Shown here one piece after another: positions 59,427 through 64,000 of a DNA stretch of 64,000 bases. The position numbers and the translations under genes were made by a program. Location of the stretch: NCBI GenBank assembly GCA_045106825.1, contig JBGCFH010000215.1, forward strand, positions 4,584 to 68,583. Direction: 5' to 3'. Within the stretch, counting starts at the first letter, position 1, and each line of letters begins with the position of its first letter. A model generated the notes under the pieces. That model saw only the letters and a list, made by a program, of their open reading frames with translations. It did no database searches and was not told the origin of the DNA. This stretch comes from CAWVWD01 sp045106825. Lineage in GTDB: Bacteria > Bacteroidota > Bacteroidia > Chitinophagales > Saprospiraceae.

Positions 59427-60893
59427 ATGAAAAAAATACTAATAGCCAACAGAGGCGAAATCGCCATCAGAGTAATGAGAACCGCTCGAAAAATGGGCAT
59501 CAAAACCGTTGCCGTTTATTCGGAAGTAGATAGAAACGCTCCACACGTAAGATTTGCGGATGAAGCCGTTTTGGTCGGTCCAGCACCTTCATCAGAATCG
59601 TATTTAGTCATGGATAACATTATTGAAGCTGCCAAAACAACTGGTGCAGATGGGATTCATCCTGGTTATGGATTTTTGAGTGAAAATGCGGTTTTTGCAA
59701 AAATGGCAGAAGACGCTGGGATTATATTTATTGGTCCACGTTCTCATGCAATTCAAGTCATGGGCGATAAATTGGCAGCAAAAGAAGCTGTGAAAGATTA
59801 TGATATTCCGATGGTACCAGGGATTGATGAAGCGGTTACAGATGTGGAATTGGCAAAGAAAATCGCTATAGAAGTTGGTTTCCCGATTTTGATAAAAGCA
59901 GCTGCTGGTGGCGGTGGAAAGGGAATGCGAGTGGTGAATAACTTGGAAGAATTACCAGAACAAATGGCTCGTGCGATCAGTGAAGCGACTTCGGCTTTTG
60001 GTAACGGTGCAGTTTTCGTGGAAAAATACGTGACTTCTCCTCGACATATCGAGATTCAAGTTTTGGCAGATACACACGGAAATGTCGTGCATTTGTTTGA
60101 GCGGGAATGTAGCGTTCAGCGTCGTCATCAGAAGGTGGTGGAAGAAGCTCCTTCGGCAGTTTTGACACCAGAAATTCGTAACGCAATGGGCGAAGCAGCT
60201 GTAAAAGTGGCAAAAGCTTGTGATTATGTCGGTGCTGGAACGGTGGAATTTTTGTTAGATGGCGATTTGAATTTTTATTTTTTAGAAATGAATACTCGCT
60301 TACAAGTCGAACATCCTGTTTCTGAATTAATCACTGGAATTGACTTGGTTGAACAGCAAATCAAAGTGGCAAGAGGCGAAAAATTGGCGTTCACGCAAGA
60401 TGATTTAAGTATCAATGGTCATGCGTTAGAATTGCGAGTTTATGCCGAAGATCCGCTGGATAATTTCTCTCCGAATGTTGGAACTTTGACGACTTATATT
60501 CGCCCAGAAGGTGAAGGTATTCGTTTAGATGATGGCTACGAACAAGGCATGGAAATTCCGATTTACTACGATCCAATGATTGCAAAATTGATTACTTATG
60601 GCAAAACTCGTGACGAAGCGATTCAGTTGATGAAAGAAGCGATTGCTCAATACAAAATTGAAGGTATTCAGACGACTTTGCCTTTCGGCAAATTTGTATG
60701 TGAACATGAAGCCTTTACGTCTGGTAATTTTGATACGCACTTTGTTAAGAATTTCTATTCACCTGACCAAATCCGTGAGCAACAAGCGAAAGAACGTGAA
60801 ATTGCAGCGTTAGTTGGTTTGAAGTTGTATTTGGAGGATAATCGGAAGTTGAGAGCGGTGGAAAGTACGGATACAAATTGGAGCGTTCGGTAA
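59427..60893 (+). CDS. accC: Biotin carboxylase subunit of an acyl-CoA carboxylase
   Basis: 488 residues, ATP-grasp enzyme that carboxylates biotin on the carrier. Seen: KKILIANRGEIAIRVMRTARKMG at the start, GPRSHAIQVMGDKLAAKE, the ATP-binding Gly-rich loop KAAAGGGGKGMRVV, FVEKYVTSPRHIEIQVLAD, the catalytic ECSVQRRHQKVVEEAPS and FLEMNTRLQVEHPVSE. The C-terminal domain ends GNFDTHFV. No biotinyl domain is fused, consistent with the separate carrier at 56077. In this place probably propionyl-CoA carboxylase (inference), as it lies between mutA and mutB. Confidence 0.93.
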   Translation: MKKILIANRGEIAIRVMRTARKMGIKTVAVYSEVDRNAPHVRFADEAVLVGPAPSSESYLVMDNIIEAAKTTGADGIHPGYGFLSENAVFAKMAEDAGIIFIGPRSHAIQVMGDKLAAKEAVKDYDIPMVPGIDEAVTDVELAKKIAIEVGFPILIKAAAGGGGKGMRVVNNLEELPEQMARAISEATSAFGNGAVFVEKYVTSPRHIEIQVLADTHGNVVHLFERECSVQRRHQKVVEEAPSAVLTPEIRNAMGEAAVKVAKACDYVGAGTVEFLLDGDLNFYFLEMNTRLQVEHPVSELITGIDLVEQQIKVARGEKLAFTQDDLSINGHALELRVYAEDPLDNFSPNVGTLTTYIRPEGEGIRLDDGYEQGMEIPIYYDPMIAKLITYGKTRDEAIQLMKEAIAQYKIEGIQTTLPFGKFVCEHEAFTSGNFDTHFVKNFYSPDQIREQQAKEREIAALVGLKLYLEDNRKLRAVESTDTNWSVR

Positions 60894-60896
60894 TTT

Positions 60897-60938
60897 CGAC
60901 ACGAATTTGCACGAATTTGCACGAATTACACGAATTTT
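60897..60938. repeat. CACGAATTTG word repeat, left copy
   Basis: CACGAATTTGCACGAATTTG and CACGAATTACACGAATTTT. An inverted counterpart lies at 62577-62612, so the two bracket the Uma2 and orphan genes. Confidence 0.75.
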
Positions 60939-60988
60939 AAAATCTTACTAAAAATCGTTATTTTGAGTAGAATCAAAAAATAGAAATC

Positions 60989-61603
60989 ATGGCAGTACCA
61001 AAAGATAACGAAGAGAAAAAATATTATACAGTTGAGGAATATTTAGAAATTCAAGAAAGTTCGGAAGAGAAATTGGAATTTCGGAATGGCGAAATTGTCG
61101 CAATGTCTGGAGGAACAGGTAATCATAGCCTTATTTCTACAAGAATATTAACTGCTCTTGATACTGGAATTGATAAGGCAAACAAAAATTGTATGGTTTA
61201 TAATTCTGATATGAAAGTCAAAATTGAAGATTATAATTGTTTTGTATTTCCGGATGTTTCTGTCGTTTGTGGTAATGCGGAGTATGATAACGAGAATGAA
61301 ACGATTTTAAAAAATCCAATTTTATTGATTGAGGTTTTATCGAAATCTTCTAAGAATTACGATAAAGGTGAAAAGTTTGAGTTTTATCGAAGTTTGCCGT
61401 CTTTCAAAGAGTATATGATTGTTTATCAAACGATGCCGAAAGTGCAAATTTGGTTCAAGGAAGCCGAAGACCTTTGGCGTATTGGTAATGTGGAAGGTTT
61501 AGATGCTGTCATTCAATTACACTCGATTGGGTTGGAAATTGCGTTGAAAGATGTTTATAAACGGATTAAGAGTTTTCCTGAATATGTGAAGGATTTTTAT
61601 TGA
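60989..61603 (+). CDS. Uma2 family (PD-(D/E)XK-like) protein
   Basis: 204 residues. Uma2/DUF820 core: YYTVEEYLEIQESSEEKLEFRNGEIVAMSGGTGNHSLIS at the start (Glu in LEFRNGEI, His in GNHS), NSDMKVKIEDYNCFVFPDVSVVCG with the acidic Pro-Asp, then LLIEVLSKSSKNYDKGEKFEFYRSLPSFKEYMIV (Glu and Lys of the nuclease-like motif). Known: very widespread nuclease-fold proteins, often in many copies, with no settled role. It interrupts the carboxylase/mutase cluster together with the next gene. The pair is bracketed by inverted repeats. Confidence 0.88.
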   Translation: MAVPKDNEEKKYYTVEEYLEIQESSEEKLEFRNGEIVAMSGGTGNHSLISTRILTALDTGIDKANKNCMVYNSDMKVKIEDYNCFVFPDVSVVCGNAEYDNENETILKNPILLIEVLSKSSKNYDKGEKFEFYRSLPSFKEYMIVYQTMPKVQIWFKEAEDLWRIGNVEGLDAVIQLHSIGLEIALKDVYKRIKSFPEYVKDFY

Positions 61604-61797
61604 TAAAATACGGATATAAATCAGAATTTAATGGTTTGTGATTCGGACGCTGATGACGCTGAATACCGTTTACTCCGATCTGTTATTGGAGTTGATTTTC
61701 CCTTTCACATTTTCCATCATGCTAAGTTTATACAAGTTATTCCGATTTTTATTAGAAGCATCTTCTAAGTGTAAAAAAGATAATTATCCTCAAAAAT

Positions 61798-62544
61798 ATG
61801 AAAAAGGAAATAGCAAATTTAAACAATCCTCAATTTGGGAGCTTTGGAGAGTATGTGTTTTCTTTTTTTGTAAAAAACAACTTAAAAGAACCTTTAGAGA
61901 GTTATCATAAAGATGGTAAAGATTTTTTATTCAGAAATAAATATGTAGATATTGGAGCAAATCGTAAGTTAAATAAATACTTTCGAGTTACTAAAATATC
62001 AAATAAAGATGTTTCTATCATATTTTTTGAGGACTTCTGTTTTATAAATTATCCTAATGAAATAAAGCATTTACTAAATTGGAAAGAAATTGATTTGATA
62101 TATAATTTATGGAAAAAAGGTCATAAACTAAAGTTGAAATCTAATAGCCAAAAATCTTATAACAAAGATTATCAGGATATTAAGAGAAAGATTCATACTT
62201 TTTTTAGCAAATATGACTATAAGACTAAAATTATATACAGAACCGTTACTCAAAAATTTGGATTGAAAGAGAGTCCTGGTAATTTATTTCCTAATCAATC
62301 ATTTAATGGAGGAATCGTAGTGTATTTAGACTTTTATGATTTTAAACGAACAGTAAAAAATATAAGATTTATAATTGCTTTCAAGTGTGATGAAATTAAT
62401 GATATTCCTTTATTAGATAGTTTTAGGTTGAAATCAAAATATGAAAAAAAGAAAATTGACTTAATAAAAATCATAGAAACTAATCACCGTAGTTATTATA
62501 AATCGTTAGATGATTTGTTTGAAAACTTCTTTACAAGATATTGA
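61798..62544 (+). CDS. Orphan protein, possibly nuclease-like
   Basis: 248 residues, no signal peptide, Lys-, Phe- and Tyr-rich and more AT-rich than its neighbours. The start FGSFGEYVFSFFVKNN (Glu18) is followed by GKDFLFRNKYVDIGANRKLNKYF, where an Asp before a strand, a second Asp and a Lys after it could be a degenerate PD-(D/E)XK site. This is a visual match, not proof. A strand-like part YLDFYDFKRTVKNIRFIIAFK is at about 180-200. No family assigned. Its codon use and its neighbour Uma2 suggest a laterally gained pair. Confidence 0.65.
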   Translation: MKKEIANLNNPQFGSFGEYVFSFFVKNNLKEPLESYHKDGKDFLFRNKYVDIGANRKLNKYFRVTKISNKDVSIIFFEDFCFINYPNEIKHLLNWKEIDLIYNLWKKGHKLKLKSNSQKSYNKDYQDIKRKIHTFFSKYDYKTKIIYRTVTQKFGLKESPGNLFPNQSFNGGIVVYLDFYDFKRTVKNIRFIIAFKCDEINDIPLLDSFRLKSKYEKKKIDLIKIIETNHRSYYKSLDDLFENFFTRY

Positions 62545-62576
62545 ACAATTAAATAGAAATGATTTTTTTAATCAAT

Positions 62577-62612
62577 AATCCGTGTAATCCGTGAAAATTC
62601 GTGTCAAAAATT
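62577..62612. repeat. CACGAATTTT word repeat, right copy (inverted)
   Basis: AATCCGTGTAATCCGTGAAA and ATTCGTGTCAAAAATT: the complement reads AATTTTTGACACGAATTTTC, matching AATTTCGACACGAATTTGC at 60893-60911. It lies directly before the mutB start. Confidence 0.75.
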
Positions 62613-62618
62613 AAAAAA

Positions 62619-64000
62619 ATGAAAAAACCAAACTTCAAAAATATACCCTACAAACGCCAAAACGAGCCAACAAAAGCCGAAACCAAATGGCAAACGCCCG
62701 AAGGCATCGACATACAAACTACTTATGATAAAAGTGTTGTCGAAGGTTACGAACACTTAGATTTTGTAGCAGGAATTGCACCGAATTTGCGAGGTCCTTA
62801 TAGTTCGATGTATGCTGGTCGTCCGTGGACAATTCGACAATATGCAGGTTTTTCGACAGCAGAAGAAAGTAATGCGTTTTATCGTCGGAACTTAGCACAA
62901 GGACAAAAAGGGTTGTCGGTTGCGTTTGATTTGGCAACACATCGAGGTTATGACAGCGATCATCCTCGTGTGACTGGAGATGTTGGTATGGCAGGTGTTG
63001 CGATTGATACGGTCGAAGATATGAAAACCTTGTTTGACCAAATTCCTTTGGATAAAATGTCGGTTTCGATGACGATGAACGGAGCTGTAATTCCGATTAT
63101 GGCGTTTTATATCGCAGCCGCAGAAGAACAAGGCGTTCCACAATCACAATTAAGTGGAACGATACAAAATGATATTTTGAAAGAGTTTATGGTACGAAAT
63201 ACGTATATCTATCCACCTAAACATTCGATGCGAATTATCGGTGATATTTTTGAATATACGTCTAAATTTATTCCTCGTTTTAACTCGATAAGCATCAGCG
63301 GTTATCACATGCACGAAGCTGGTGCATCTGCTGATATTGAGTTGGCTTATACGTTGGCTGATGGTTTGGAATATATCCGAACTGGCATCAAAGCTGGATT
63401 GGCGATTGATGATTTTGCTCCTCGCTTGTCGTTCTTTTGGGGAATTGGAATGAATCACTTTATGGAAATTGCGAAGATGCGAGCAGCAAGAATGTTGTGG
63501 GCGAAAATCGTCAAACAATTCAATCCAACTAATCCAAAATCAATGGCATTACGAACACATTCGCAAACTTCAGGTTGGAGTTTGACGGCACAAGATCCGT
63601 TTAATAATATTGCAAGAACCGCTATCGAAGCGATGTCCGCAACACTTGGCGGAACGCAATCTTTACATACCAATTCCTTAGATGAAGCAATCGCTTTACC
63701 AACTGATTTTTCGGCAAAAATTGCAAGAGATACACAGAAATATTTGCAGCAAGAAACAGGAATTACAAAAGTTGTTGACCCTTGGGCAGGTTCGTATTAC
63801 GTGGAATATTTGACCAAAGAAATTGCTGATAAAGCTTGGGCGTTGATTCAAGAAATTGAGGAATTAGGCGGAATGGCGAAAGCAATTGAAAATGGTTTGC
63901 CAAAGCTCAAAATCGAAGAAGCTGCCGCTAAAAAACAGGCTCGAATTGATAGCGGAATTGATAAAATTATTGGTGTCAATTTATTTATCAATCAAGATGA
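62619..64000 (+). CDS. mutB: Methylmalonyl-CoA mutase large subunit (3' end outside window)
   Basis: 460 codons from the ATG at 62619 to the window end. The catalytic subunit converts (R)-methylmalonyl-CoA to succinyl-CoA with adenosylcobalamin. Seen: PYSSMYAGRPWTIRQYAGFSTAEESNAFYRRNLAQGQKGLSVAFDLATHRGYDSDHPRVTGDVG, with the active-site Tyr and the CoA-gripping region; SGYHMHEAGA with the active-site His; and RTHSQTSGWSLTAQDPFNNIARTAIEAMSATLGGTQSLHTN. The cobalamin-binding domain (DxHxxG) would follow beyond the end. The open reading frame is intact throughout. The word repeat at 62577 is directly upstream; the gene probably shares the catabolic unit with accC and mutA. Confidence 0.95.
   Translation, partial: MKKPNFKNIPYKRQNEPTKAETKWQTPEGIDIQTTYDKSVVEGYEHLDFVAGIAPNLRGPYSSMYAGRPWTIRQYAGFSTAEESNAFYRRNLAQGQKGLSVAFDLATHRGYDSDHPRVTGDVGMAGVAIDTVEDMKTLFDQIPLDKMSVSMTMNGAVIPIMAFYIAAAEEQGVPQSQLSGTIQNDILKEFMVRNTYIYPPKHSMRIIGDIFEYTSKFIPRFNSISISGYHMHEAGASADIELAYTLADGLEYIRTGIKAGLAIDDFAPRLSFFWGIGMNHFMEIAKMRAARMLWAKIVKQFNPTNPKSMALRTHSQTSGWSLTAQDPFNNIARTAIEAMSATLGGTQSLHTNSLDEAIALPTDFSAKIARDTQKYLQQETGITKVVDPWAGSYYVEYLTKEIADKAWALIQEIEELGGMAKAIENGLPKLKIEEAAAKKQARIDSGIDKIIGVNLFINQD

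Noticed and set aside
61638..61910. A 90-codon plus-strand frame after Uma2
   Set aside because: It overlaps the better frame starting at 61798 in another phase, and its residues look like translated non-coding DNA.
60989..62544. Toxin-antitoxin or restriction-modification system from Uma2 plus orphan gene
   Set aside because: No methyltransferase, antitoxin or specificity domain is seen; only a loose nuclease resemblance remains.

Overview
The window is AT-rich DNA from a member of the Bacteroidota. Four things point there: a complete alternative complex III (ACIII) plus caa3-type oxidase operon; proteins with type IX secretion (T9SS) C-terminal domains; promoter boxes of the Bacteroidota form TTG-N19/20-TAnnTTTG; and a lack of Shine-Dalgarno sequences. 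A B12-dependent methylmalonyl-CoA mutase and an RtcB-like ligase fit Cytophagia- or Saprospiria-like lineages, but I cannot name a genus. I found no tRNA, rRNA or CRISPR array.

Layout. 0-8 kb: a partial secreted protein, tatC, a DUF3078 outer-membrane-type protein, a small secreted protein, a YyaL-type thioredoxin-domain lipoprotein and an FGE/GldK-like lipoprotein. 8.3-12.5 kb: two short-chain dehydrogenases, a 7-TM protein and a sterol desaturase/fatty-acid hydroxylase, probably lipid modification. 12.7-13.9 kb: a decayed polysaccharide-lyase-like T9SS cargo gene. 14-21.3 kb: RtcB-like ligase, a cupin, small lipoproteins, a DegP/HtrA protease and dapF. 21.8-25.1 kb: a secreted TPR-CHAT protein and a minimal AraC regulator. 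25.8-41.8 kb: the respiratory operon actABCDEF, cytochrome oxidase II and I, heme O synthase, two subunit III-type genes and subunit IV, with a strong upstream promoter and one terminator at the end. 42-43.7 kb: oxidase assembly genes (SCO, DUF420, a small Cys protein). 43.9-53.6 kb: RadC, TonB, M14 peptidase, heptose-7-phosphate kinase and a T9SS cargo protein. 53.7-64 kb: etfBA and a propionyl-CoA to succinyl-CoA module (biotin carrier, biotin carboxylase, mutA, partial mutB), interrupted by a hydrolase and a Uma2 plus orphan-protein cassette.

How the parts fit: ActA-F oxidises menaquinol and passes electrons to the caa3 oxidase. ETF and the methylmalonyl-CoA genes feed electrons and carbon from fatty-acid, amino-acid and propionate breakdown. 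SCO and the small CPMCK protein probably serve copper-centre assembly.

The most striking material is outside the ordinary genes. (1) Full-length fold-back elements of MITE type: two have 19-bp terminal inverted repeats and 10-bp target duplications, and a third, decayed one carries another fold-back element nested in it. (2) A REP-like inverted pair whose arms keep their hairpins by compensatory changes. (3) Many intergenic 'word' repeats, in which each locus repeats its own short word (TTGACGG, AATTAYC, CACAAAAG and others), usually as inverted pairs. (4) A cytochrome c-OmpA fusion (ActE) and His-rich insertions in ActF and oxidase subunit I.
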